Shown here: positions 33,613 through 45,448 of the stretch, one piece after another | How positions within the stretch are numbered: position 1 is the first letter of the stretch | How the letters are laid out: each line of letters opens with the position of its first letter | Assembly (NCBI GenBank): GCA_001972305.1 | Contig: BDDD01001612.1 | Location: forward strand, 62,001 to 126,000 | From: Cephalotus follicularis | Lineage: Eukaryota > Streptophyta > Magnoliopsida > Oxalidales > Cephalotaceae | DNA: 64,000 bases | Direction of reading: 5' to 3' | The notes under the pieces: model-generated | Databases searched by the model: none | Seen by the model: only the letters and a program-made list of their open reading frames with translations | What the model was told of the DNA's origin: nothing | Program-made: the position numbers and the translations under genes

Positions 33613-33637
33613 NNNNNNNNNNNNNNNNNNNNNNNNN
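33613..33637. other. Assembly gap (25 Ns)
   Basis: Runs of N join LTR sequence on the left to integrase-like sequence on the right. About 2.1 kb of LTR plus the polypurine tract and integrase end would be expected between them, so the true gap is probably much longer than 25 bases. Confidence 0.95.
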
Positions 33638-35460
33638 CCTTGGGACTGAAAACAGTGTTGGAACACTGTTGAGTACTGAGAGTTGCTTGTAGTTTTCTCG
33701 GAATCGGGACGTAATAACGAGGGTCCCTATCAAATATTACATGGATCGGCACTCCATGAAGCCTTACATTCTCTGCAATGTACAAGGCTGCTATCCGTTC
33801 CAAGAGAGTATAGGGTTTTGATTGCAAGGAGAAGAGCACTTTTAGAGAGGCGGTCAGCAATTATTCATGTAACATTCGGGTTAGTCGTTGTTCTTGGTAA
33901 ACAAAGACACTGCCCATTATACTACTCTGTTTCACGGTATACACTTTACCTTCCAGGGTAGGCATCGATTCCGTAAGTTGAGGGCAAGGAAACTTGTGGT
34001 AACGGTGCCTGCTCTTTCCTCATATCGTTCAACTAAAAATAAGCTCCAGATCCCAGTACATCTTGCTAATCGTCAGATGCATCAAAATTCTGGAGCGGTG
34101 AGCGTATGATAACAGCTCATCCTGTAATTATATAAATGATACAAACTCTATCTCGGGATCTTATTAATTCCTCACCAGGAATCTAGAAACACATTTCCAT
34201 TCACCTTGATCATTCATTGTAGCCTTAAGCAGCAATCCTTCCGTACATTGAGTTTTTCAGTAACATTGGCGTACCTGTATACAAGAAGACGTTAAGCAGG
34301 CTAACTGGCGACGTAGTACGTCTGCCACAACATTACCTTGGCTTGGATGGTATTAGGTTCATAATTATAGTCATTGGGTAACTCCGTGAGGCGTATATGG
34401 TCACCATTTCATTCTGCATCGAGACACATCCCAAGCCACTGCCTGATGCATCACTGTGCACTACAAACCTTCACTGCCATCCGGCAAGCCAAGATAGACG
34501 CAGAAGTCAAACGATGGTTGAGCTCCTGGAAGCTCCATTCACATTATCCATTCCATTCAAAAGCTATATTCTTCTGCGTCAATCGAGTCAGAGGAGTAGC
34601 TGTGCATGAGCATCTTCTAACAAAATGACAATAGCATCCTGCCACGCCAAGGAAGCTTCCTCACATTATTGGGCATGTATGCAAGGCAATGGTCCGGATT
34701 ACATCACGCACAGAAGGGGGAGCTCGTAGTTGCCAGGGAAAATCTCAGCGATGTATGCTTACAACGTGAAGCGTCCGGCATGCCTAGAAGAGCTCTGGAC
34801 AGTGCTCTGTGCTATGCTATGTTTAGGACACTAGGTGTTCATCCTCGGATTTATACGCCATATGTAGCAGAGGAGAGTTCTTATGCAAGAGGGCTACTAT
34901 GTAATACACCATTGTGTCCTCGGATGCCTGAATTAGAGCTCAGGACATAGACTTGGCATGCATGGCAGAGAAAAGCTCAGTGCATGCTGGCGCATAGTTG
35001 CTATGTTTATAGTTGCCAGTGGAGAGCTTGGCATGGCATAGCATGCTCGGACATTACCAGAGGAGAGCCACACGCGATACCATAGACGCATCGGCCCTCG
35101 GACCTCCATCATATTCATTGGCCGTTTCTAGGCTTTAACCGTTTCAATCTTTGGAGGATCCACTTGACAATCCGGCACTGGATATGATATGTCCCAGAAA
35201 GGCCACCTCTGAAAATCAGAGTTTTCATTCACAGACCTTGGCATATAGCCGCCAATCCCTGAGGGTTTACGATGCCAAGTGTAAATGTTCTCCATGCTCT
35301 CTTATTATCATTAAGTACACCAGGATATCATTAATATGGATTACGACAAAGCAATCAAGATATGGACTGTACACTTGATTCATCAAACTCAGAAATGTAG
35401 CAGGGCATTGGTCACCCCAACGACATTACTACAACGTTCATAGTGTCCGGGTATTCACTA
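33638..35460 (-). pseudogene. Decayed Pol remnants of element D (RT, RNase H, integrase)
   Basis: On the minus strand, reading leftward: RT-like sequence around 35460-35130 (FLSLMNQVYSP, NDILVY), RNase H-like sequence around 34450-34330 (GLGCVSMQNEMVTIYASR), and integrase-like sequence at 33860-33640 (ALYIAENVRLHGVPIHVIFDRDP). Order and motifs are Gypsy. The region is interrupted many times and lacks any long intact domain. Confidence 0.75.
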
Positions 35461-36395
35461 ATTACCGTGACAGCCTCAAATTCCAGTACTCATCTGCTAC
35501 TATTCATAACATGTGCCAGGAAAGTATCACAACTTTGCCTTATGAGTCTATGAGTCTTCATAGTGGACATTATTTGGTTCGGTTAGCGTTCCAGGGCTGG
35601 AACGGAGACTGCTCTGGCACATCAAAGGTCACACCTTACTGTCTCAATCCTCGCACGCATTACGTGCAATAGCCCATCATTCCATAATCATTCCGTGACC
35701 GTACAATCCGTAATCATTCAATTCGTTTATTCACAGTCCATTCAATCGTAATCCATTCATTCTTAGTCCATTCAGTCTCATTCCACTATCTTAGCATTCT
35801 ATCGGGAATCTAGAAGCTGACTAGGTATATATATGTCGTCCCATTCCAACATATACATAAATAGTTAATATCTAGTGGTTGACTAAATATATATATACCG
35901 TCCCATACCAGTATATATACAAGTAGTTAACCGCATCCCCTTTTTAATCAGTCATTTATTTACTTAGTCGTCCAATCAATCATTCCTACTTTCAATCATT
36001 CATTATGCAGTCATACATTCAGTCCTTCATTCCGTCAATCCATTACGTAATCAATCATTTACCCAATTACTCATTAGCTAGTCCCCGAGGGTTCTAGCTT
36101 AGTATCTATTAAACTATTCACTCAATCAATCATTTAATCAGTCACTTATCCATTTCATACGTCATGGACCTCGCTACCATTTCTTGGGTAACATTCACTT
36201 CTTCTGCATCTCTCAGAGTTCGAGTACGTCCATACGACGTCTCGGTTCTAGATCCTCGTGCAATTCTATTTCGACGACCGTCTAATTTCACCTTTTGTAC
36301 AACTTCAAAGGGTTAATATCCACTCGTTTGTCCGCATGCAGTAACTTTATAAGCCAAGGACTCCTTACTGGGGTATCCAGAATAGGAGAACCTCA
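35461..36395 (-). other. 5' internal region of element D with CATTC-rich repeats
   Basis: Holds a low-complexity stretch built of CATTCA/CAATCA words (about 35680-36170), a tandem pair of ~62-bp AT-palindromic units at 35812-35935, and near 36300-36170 a short minus-strand basic segment (ARGSRTETSYGRTRTLRDAEE) that may be a gag start. Protease and most of gag are not recognisable. Confidence 0.55.
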
Positions 36396-36407
36396 GCTCT
36401 GATACCA
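36396..36407 (-). other. Primer binding site of element D
   Basis: Minus-strand TGGTATCAGAGC, a perfect initiator Met-tRNA match, four bases from the LTR start at 36412. Confidence 0.85.
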
Positions 36408-36411
36408 AGAC

Positions 36412-39036
36412 TGTAACGCCCCAAAACCCAAGGGTCAACTCCCAAGGTTTGACGCGCTACGAACAGTACCATTCATTTACAATTTAGCGGAATAATTAAA
36501 AACTTTCAACAATATAATCATGCATGCGAAATAAATCCAATAAATAATCACTTGTGTGGATATTACCAAATGTTATACAATGTTGTTCATAAAAGCTCTG
36601 CCACAAGTCGGCAGGTCAAGAAATACAATATTCAAAAATATAAATAAGTTGGTCGTCGATCTGCTGTGGAGGAGACTCACCCGGGGCTTCAATCATCGGC
36701 TAGCTGCGAAGCTCCACCTGTACCTGACCCATTACATTAAAATGCAATGGGTCAGCGACCACTGGTCATGTAGGAACTACCACCATGCATTTATGAATGC
36801 AAATGCAGCAAGCATATGCAATGCAAATGAGATGCAATAATAACGGCACAGTATAACACTTCATCATTTGCTACTAGCAATCAATAACAGTACGATCCAT
36901 TCCGTATCATTCCTTAACAGTCATTCACAATCATTAACCATCAGAATAAATCCTTCCTCGGCATCCCCTACTGAAGGAGGAGTAATAACGCACTCCAGAC
37001 GTTAAGGCAAGGGAGCAGGGACAGGAATAATCATTACATTTTAGGCAGACCGGTTCCTCGGATTCCTCGGCCGTAGGAAGAGCGATGTACGCGCTCTAGA
37101 CGTTAAAGGCAGAGGAGAGGAACACAAGCATTATACAGTATCGGTAACAATCATTCAGTACACTATACAATAACATTAACAGTCAGTGTGGCTCATCTCG
37201 ATCGGTGATCAGTCGGCTCATCTCAGTTGGTGATCCGTCGGCTCATCTCGGTCGGTGATCCATTGGGCTATCTCGGTGATCCTTCAGGCTCATCTCAAAG
37301 ATAGCCTTACCGGCTCATCTCAATTGGTGATCTGACGGCTCATCTCAATTGGTGATCAGTCAGCTCATCTCAATCGGTGATCAGGCACAGTACGACACTT
37401 TGACGCTACACTATATTAACATTACACTATACTAACATTACACTACATTAACAATACATTAGGGGGGGTCTGCCTTTATTTATTTATAATTATGGTGCAT
37501 CCTCGGACATGCGCCAGTGGTCAGTGGAGAGCCAAGGTTGGCACGCTTTGGACGCATGCCACGCTGGGAGATCTCAACACTATCACTTCGAGCATTGACA
37601 GAGGAGTTCGGCATGTGCCATGCGCGACCATTAGTAGTGGAGCTTGGTATCTCGGAAGCTTAGGCATGGCAGTTCAGCACCTGTACTCCTCGGCGCCTGC
37701 TAACCATGAAAACTCAGGCATGAGGATGCATGCTCGGGTCGCATGCACATGGAAAGCTTAGGCTCCTCAGCACACAGCTCCTCGGACGCCTGGCTCCTCA
37801 GTTCATGGTAATGGCACCACGGCGTCCTCGGAACAACAGTGGAAGCCATGGTGGCCATCTCGAACGCAAGCAAAGGACAGCGGGGACCTCAGTGCCTAGT
37901 ATGGGCAGTGGAGAACAACACCTAACATTCTCGTCACTTGGGCATGCTTAAAACGAATGCAGAGGACAGTGGTTGCAAGGTACAATGTGGCATCCACGGC
38001 GCCATAGTCAGTGGAACGCTTCCTCGGCACATGCATAGCAGAGGACAACTTGGTGCATGCCAGGGAGTTATGGTGCATCCTCGGGTGCCTAGCAGAGGAT
38101 GACGCATGGTAAATTTGTGTCCTCGGCACATGGTAGAGGACAACGCACGCATGGGAGTTCAGGACTCATGCCATGCTTAGTATGCACAACGTTGCCTCCT
38201 TGGACGTATGGCTTTGCGTCCTCGGCACCTGGGCGCCTATGGTAATATACGCGCGCCACAACTTGCCAGGGCATGCCTTCAATCACTTCAGCGGCGTATA
38301 TATGTAGGTGTAGCAAAATCTCAATAAACATTCACTAATCTAATTCCCATCCATTTCAGAGGACCATTTAATCTATAACATTCATCTAATTATAGCATGA
38401 GCAATCAAAATTTATAACAATACACACAGACAATAAGGCTGAGTAGGAAGTAGATCCTACCTGGATCAAACGAGGTTACAGCGCTTCCTTCACTGGTTCC
38501 TCCTTTGCCGTCATTGCTTCTTCTTCTTAGCTCCTTCATTTCACTGTGGCTTCTCTTTGTCTCTTTCACTCCCCAAAAGTTCAGCAGCAACAGCCAACAA
38601 CTCACTCTCCCATACCTTTAAATAGCCAATCCGTGGAAGGCTCTGGAACCACCCACAAAATTCCAGTAATTCTTTTACTAAATGGGCTGAGGATCAAGGA
38701 GTGACCCAATTCTCTTTTTCCTCTTTTAAACCCAATTCCAGCCCAAAAGGTATTAATATATTAACATATTTCAAACCAAAATACCATTCATCCATTTCCT
38801 CATTTATTTATCATAATTTAGCCCAAATACCATAAGGCTCAATTCCGAGTCCAAAACACCATTTCTTCATTTCAATCTAATAACAGTATTCTATTTTGGG
38901 TCCAATTCCATCCTTTAATATTTATAAAATTCCAGGTATTACATTTTTGGGCCCGATTTCCATTAAACAATTTCGGCCTAGCATCCGGTCCAGTCCAGCG
39001 GTCATTCTTTTATATAATAAAATTTCAGGTGTTACA
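36412..39036 (-). repeat. Right LTR (5' LTR) of element D
   Basis: TGTAACGCCCCAAAACCC next to the primer site through CAGGTGTTACA before the cgcca duplication; 2.6 kb. Contains a 25-bp array at 37190-37383 and many scattered TCCTCGG words between 37490 and 38240. Confidence 0.9.
37190..37383. repeat. 25-bp tandem array in the LTR of element D
   Basis: Eight units of GGCTCATCTC-RNTYGGTGATC-nGTC type, two of them shortened. The GGTGATC and GGCTCATCTC words are nearly invariant. Confidence 0.88.
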
Positions 39037-39641
39037 CGCCATGCCCTACGCATGCCCTGCACAATGTGTGTCATGCTCCGCACAATGTGCGCACTGCCTT
39101 GCCTGATGCGTGCACCTGTCTCGCACGTTGCGCGCCCCTGCCGCGCAATGCCTGCCTGATGTGCGCATGATGTGTGCCCCTGTCGCACCATGTCTGCATG
39201 ATGTGCGCACCCCAGCGCACAATGCCTACCTGTTGCTCACATATGCTGCCCGCCATATCTGAGCTAAACCATCTGCCATGAAATGGCCTCACCATGTACT
39301 TGTTTCCCTGTAGCATGCCTCCCCATGCCATAGTTACTAGGCCCACATAGGTTTAGGTCTCCGAACCAATGCTAGTTGTGCCCATGCCTACACACATATC
39401 TGCCTGATGTGCGCCCCCACGCATCCCTGCCTCATCATGTGCGTGCTCTCCCGCACACTAAGCCAACCAGCTGCATCCTATCGAGCCATCCTTACCAGAA
39501 CCAAGCCACATGATTTTTCCTTGTCCCAACATAGCTTGCTTCCTCCATAGCATGCCTCCCCATGCCATGATCTAACATAAGTGCAGGTTATGAAACCTAC
39601 ATTGGCCAGCCGCGCCCCAAACCTATGGGTCTAACAGTAGC

Positions 39642-40750
39642 CATAGTAAGTTTATCTAGGTTGTACCTACTATTAGCTATTGCTGCAGGAACGGGGCTTG
39701 GCCCAACTCAGTTTATTAGCAATTTACATGCTTATGCTTGAAAATAATGACCTTCGGCTTCACTCCTGACGGCTAATCATCCGTCCGTACCAAAATTGAA
39801 ATTAAAAGAGTTACTAAAAACCCAATACTAGAAAATTTAAAATTTCCCCGTCTTACATAATAAGCACACAAATTGTAAACCAGTTTAATGCTGATCAATT
39901 CTCCACTGTCAAAGTTAATCCAAGACTTAATGAGTGTGGTTAAACCCTATCCAGATGGTTAACCAGTATAGTTGCATGGACTGCATGGTTAAGCGTCATT
40001 AAATTAACAAAAAAATAACTCATAAATTAGTTCACAAATAAATAAACAAACTCATCATATCCCACCTCACTGTTGGCTTGGAGGAGCCTGTAATTGTCCA
40101 CATATACGTATTATAAATTGTTTAAAAAAAAAACGATCCTCCCATAACCATACACATCTCTCCCTTATGGGCATCTACTCACTGACAAATTGCATCAAAT
40201 CACCCCAATACGCACCCCTTAAAAAGGACTATAAAGAAGAAAAAAAAAGGAAAGATCACACACATCCATTATGTGAAGGCCATGGAACAAGTTATGTTCA
40301 GTGTCGAATTCCATCCAAAAATATGAAGGCTAGTCTTGCTCTGGAGAAAGTACAATTACTATGAAAATGAATACATCCACACACCTTCGACTTTGCAATA
40401 TGGCTCAACTTAGTGCTGTATAAACCCAGCAAACATGTGCCTTTTCCCCAGAGTGCTTCAAACCCAAATAGGCCATAAAAGGCATAAAGAAAAAAGCATG
40501 CCCCTGATTCGATCACGGTAGCACCAATGTACACCTTTGGCCCTATTTCCACCAAATATGAGAACCCTATATTGACTAGCAACAAATACAAACCTGTACT
40601 ATGATTTTGAAACTGGTGAAGGAAGTTCCATGAAAACATCCCTGCAATTGCACTTGCCGGCATTGGGGGTAACTTTTATTGAAAAATTGCCAGCGGAAGA
40701 CCACAACAGCAATTGAACTTGAAAGTCCCAAACCTTGCTGTGTGACTAGT
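39642..40750. other. Intergenic DNA and 3' UTR downstream of the AP-4 epsilon gene
   Basis: AT-rich with no gene recognised. The part next to 40750 must contain the 3' UTR of the minus-strand host gene. A minus-strand frame at 40663-40298 has no family resemblance and lies in this 3' region. Confidence 0.6.
40675..40680 (-). terminator. Candidate poly(A) signal AATAAA of the AP-4 epsilon gene
   Basis: AATAAA on the minus strand about 70 bases after the stop codon. Plants often use weaker variants, so this is only the best visible candidate. Confidence 0.35.
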
Positions 40751-43700
40751 TTAGCCCAACAAATCTTTGAACAAGTTGGGATTTTGACTCATGGTGTTCA
40801 CACCCATCTGCCTGACTAGTGCATCCTTTTCCAATGAATTTCTAGGATCTGGACCCTTACTAAATTGTGTGGTTGCCATAACTATAGTTCCTCCATGAGC
40901 AGATCGGCTAGTGGAATTCAACAACCCAGATAAAACATTGGCATGGTCCTTATTAGAAGGTAGCTGATTTTCTATATCAATACTCTGCCCGCTAGAAGGT
41001 GTGTCTGCATACAGGGCCATAATATTAGGTGCTTTAGTAGCGCCACCAGCTTCATGATTCACACTTGCAGGAACTTGGTTTGGATCGAGAAGCCCCTCCA
41101 ATTGCGTAAATGGATCCACAGATGACGCAATGCTTACGGCAGTAAGTTCGCCCAAGTCAAGCAAGTCCGGAGCCGGCTGAATAGCTGTTTTCTCCACAGA
41201 CATTCCATTAGAAGATCCAACTCCTGCTTTTGACACTTGAGACTTCTGTGGAACATGGATGCTTGCCTTTTCACCCTTCTGGCCAGAAGAAGATGGTCTT
41301 TTCTCTGATTTTGATGAGGGCCCAAATAATGAAGCAGCAAGCTTCTGTTTTTCAGGAGAAATCTCAACTTGTGGTCTCCTAGAATCATAAGGCGACTCAC
41401 GTGGTTTTGAATTTACAGTACCCATCACAGCTAATTGCATGGCCCCATTTACTGTCTTCTGGGAAGTAGAGTTTGAGGTAGATGGTGCAGAAGTGGAAGA
41501 AGTTGGTCTACCCCACTTCTTTTGCACCCCATCAAGTCGTAGCTTGAGTTCTGACGATCCCGCATCTGGCATAGCTAAAACAGATGTAGGTTGGTGTATC
41601 TCCCTTGGATAAGATGGCTCAGGTACTGGGACAAATTCAGTTGATGATGTGAGTGAAACAGCAGGAATTCTTGATGGAACTACAGGTTTTGGAACCTCGT
41701 AAGCCTCGAACCTAAGACCATGCATGGAAGCTTCATGATCATCTTGGTTTCTTAAACTGCTGATATTTAGCATTCCATCACGCTCATTCTCAGGGATATA
41801 GGGTTGTGCCCCTTTCTCCAGGGCTTGCTGAACATAACTGTTAAGGAATGAAAGGTCTTTATCAATCTGCAAGGAGAATTTCAGAGTATTAGCACTGTGC
41901 AATAAAACTAAAGGTCTGCCAATACCTAAGCACACACAACATATGCAGAAGACCCAAACCAGAACAAGTTACGGTTCTCTCATCAATAAGAGTGGCATCC
42001 CAGTGATCTTAAAATAAAGTTAAATTTAATTAATTCACAATAAAAATTGCAATAACACCAAACTTATTTTAATAGTTTATTGTCAAGAAGTAAGGTTCTC
42101 AAGCAAAATAACAAACAATGCTTCATCCCTTTTACAGAAAGAAGTACCAAATAATGTTTAAGCAGCACAGATGAATAGCTAACAATAGTACAAGTACAAT
42201 TAGACCTAAACATTCATAATGCAGATAGGTAGTTTATGCTTCAGCATACTTGGCAGCACACATCAAATTCAGCAACATAAAAGGGTTCTACCATCCAGAC
42301 AGCAAATTGAATGCAACACATATTGATGCATGAGCATGAAATGGACCAGTTTTTTTTCGAATGATAACCAAAAAGTTACCATGGCCATGTGCTTCTTTTG
42401 GAAATGATCATAATTCAATCAACCAGTTGGCCAATTGTCACCAACCCTCTCCATGTTCTTGTTGACTATGTGCTTGCCTGATCAAAGATCTAAGGTTCAA
42501 GGGTTGCAAGAAAACAAATTGGCCAACAGGACTGTGTCAAACTCATCAAGCTCCAACAATATTTTCACAAAACATCAGAAGTTCTGATTGAGTTAGACCT
42601 ATTCCAAAATAATTTTTAATTAGATTCATTTTGGTTCAGCCAGCTAATCTGGTCCATTTTCCAAAATTTTATGAAAAGCATCTTTAAAAATGGCTGCAAA
42701 ATTAATCAAATGCATTTGCAAAGATCTAATGTATAGTTTTGTCAACCCAATGTCAACGCGGAAGCCTGAGTTTTTTCGAAGACAACTCATTACTTTGTAT
42801 GATTTCTATGTTATACAACTATTTACAGCAACTCTTATCCATTCATGGTGTTCAAAAAGGAGAAACATATAATGTCTAAATGTGTAAGACAGTCAACTAA
42901 GGTGTAATTTATATTCCATTGAGGATTTCTGTGACAAATCTCAGCCAACGGAAAAGTTCTTTGTATTATAAAAAAGAGATCAATGACAGACAACAACTAG
43001 CAGTCACCTGTAACTTTGATTTCTATGTTAGAGAAATTTTCCTTCAGTCAAGAAGTACTTTAAAGTTATAACGTTCAAATCACTAAAGAGCACACAAATG
43101 AAACAGGTCAAGTCTTCAAAAACTTTGGAAATGCATATCAATCGTCAAAGCATAATTACAGAATTATCAGAATAGGACTCGATAAATCTTAAATGTCCTG
43201 TATCCTAGATGGTTTAGTGGCCATCTTTTCAAATGAATTAAAATTCAAAATAATGATTCACAATATGTTATCAGTAATTCATAAAATATACCACATGGCA
43301 GGAGTGATTGACCACTAACTTCAACAGTTCAACCACAAGGAAGCTGAAAATATTCGTCAAGGGGTGGAGGAACACAAGAATATTAAAAAAAAAAAGGAAG
43401 AAGAAGAAGAAGAAGCAGCATTTTAGATACTGCCCAAGAAAAACATAACGCTCTGGATCCACAAGCAAGACTAATCAACTTTGAGACAGTCGAGGAGAGG
43501 TACGTTAAAAAGCAGCCCCCATGCAAAAAAAATGGAGTAAAGCGTATATAAGATCACCTCAATGTCTTCGCAGCTGGCATCTGATGGCATGATACTCTCA
43601 ACAGCATTAGCATCAAGGCTTATTACTGTTTGGAGTTCATAGGCACGTTGCTGCAAGTCTGTTGAGTGGGAAGCTGATAATTCTTCAATCAATGATTGGC

Positions 43701-45402
43701 ACTGCACCAAGAAAATAGTTAACAATCTGAGATATCTCTCTATATTGTCAACAAATTAAAAAAAAAAAGGAATCTTATATGGTGACAAAATAGTTGATGC
43801 AAGATAAATATATGTATTGATCATATGCTCAGAAAGCAATCCGTCCGATGGTAAAGGCATTAAAGTTATCAGCTTATGAGAGTTGGTAGTGGGGAAGGCT
43901 GTAAATGATAAAGAATGCATTACTAATCCGACTAAAAAAGGATAAATGAAATTTTCTCAACTTCATTACATTAAAGAGATAGATAGAGAGGAAGAGTATT
44001 TCTCATATTAAAAGTGATTTTCTTCCATGGAGGTATTCTAATCTTAACGCCGAATATGCCTCCCCATGCACAAATCTGGACCATCCTCATGATAAACTTT
44101 TAAGTACACATGATAAAAATTCAACCACTACCATAGCCTCACTTTCATAGCTTGGTATACTGCTCACTAAGTACCACTTATCAGTATTTAGTTATTTACC
44201 ATAAACAGCTGAAGCATTTGCACAGTTCTGTTTACTTAGGCATTCAAACAAAAAATGAATCAGAATGAGTAATACATTGATAATTGGATAATTTAGTCAA
44301 GTGTCATACCTCAGGTAGCATGTCCACTTTTCTACCAGTGGCTATTCCAAATGCATATATTTTCACGAGGGCCGTCAGTGCATATGCCTTCACAAGTAAG
44401 CAAGGAATCATTCCCATTTCAGAATGTAGATAGGTCACATAATCACGCATGCATGCACAAACACACGGACACCTATGCACGCGCACAAGTTTATACATCT
44501 AAGCATGATCACCTATTCCCAGTTTATAAAAAGTTTATGCATGACTACAAAATAATGTTGCAACTTATATTATCATTTTAAAAAAAATTCAAATGGCTAA
44601 GGACTAAGATCTGTAGATACAAAGTCAGTAGTAAAACAAATCATACATAAAATAGTCCATTCCAAATTTCATAGCACAACTGAAGCTCACAGACAGGTTT
44701 ACCATAAAAAAAATAAAACATAAAGTATTGTGATAGAATAGTCCAGCCAACAAAACCTAATGTACTCATTACAAACAATACTTCTGAAGTTTGAATGATA
44801 CCTTTACTGTTTCATCATTTGAATATGCCTCTGCCACATCACACAGCTTCCCAGTAATATAGGAAGCTGGAAACTTTTCATCAGCAGTTCCATATTCCCC
44901 CAAGACCCAACAAATGACCTGTCACCAGAACGAGCAATAAATATAATAAACAAAAATGTAGTTCGAGGAATATCTACACGCACTGATTAGTATTATAAGA
45001 AAGAAAGTTTGACCGGATCCAACATGCCTGAAGAAAAATGGATGGAAGCTTCGGTTCTCCTACTATACGCAAATATGACTCTACCTGCCGCCCAAAAAAT
45101 CAAATTCCAATTCAGTGAACAGAAAGAAATAAACAAGAAATAAAGGCATGGCAGGAGAACATGATTCATTGATTGCTGCATCCATGGAACTACAATAAAA
45201 GTATAAAATTCCTATTAAACATAGCTTAATTTGGCAAGAGTCATTATATGCCAAATTGCATTGTCTTTTAGATATAATTGATATCAGAAACTGCATATGG
45301 ATCACCAATTCATTGTCTGGATTGAAAAGTTGGAACATCCAAAAACTCCAATTTACTTGCAACTTTTTTTATACCAATATAAAAGTTAAACGTAATTGAT
45401 TT

Positions 45403-45448
<46 letters not shown>

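Larger units (their letters stand above)
33080..39036 (-). mobile_element. Gypsy element D inserted in solo LTR S1
   Basis: The left boundary TGTAACGCCCCAAAACCC and right boundary ...CAGGTGTTACA are flanked by a perfect cgcca duplication (33075-33079 and 39037-39041). The right LTR is 36412-39036. The left LTR is present only to 33612, where a run of Ns starts. The interior has degenerate Gypsy RT, RNase H and integrase homology and a start-of-gag remnant, in minus orientation. The LTR stretches that can be compared are about 98-99% identical by eye, so the insertion is recent, although the interior is heavily decayed. Confidence 0.85.
33034..39230. repeat. TGATGTGCGCC motif array of the S1 LTR, interrupted by Gypsy D
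   Basis: Imperfect units of (CA)TGATGTGCGC(C) lie at 33034-33079 and continue at 39042-39230 on the far side of Gypsy D, including GCACAATGTGCGC variants. The whole span includes the inserted element. Confidence 0.65.
32237..39636. mobile_element. Solo LTR (S1) split by Gypsy element D
   Basis: Terminus TGTCACGGGG at 32237 and terminus GGGTCTAACA ending at 39636 are flanked by a perfect 5-bp duplication gtagc (32232-32236 and 39637-39641). Removing Gypsy D and one copy of its duplication leaves about 1.44 kb with no coding content, which fits a solo LTR made by LTR-LTR recombination. It carries an array of CATGATGTGCGCC-type motifs, and Gypsy D landed inside it. The family is not assigned. 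Confidence 0.75.

Noticed and set aside
40298-40663. A 121-codon minus-strand frame just downstream of the AP-4 epsilon stop
   Set aside because: It lies in the expected 3' UTR and flank, has no family resemblance and no gene-like context.
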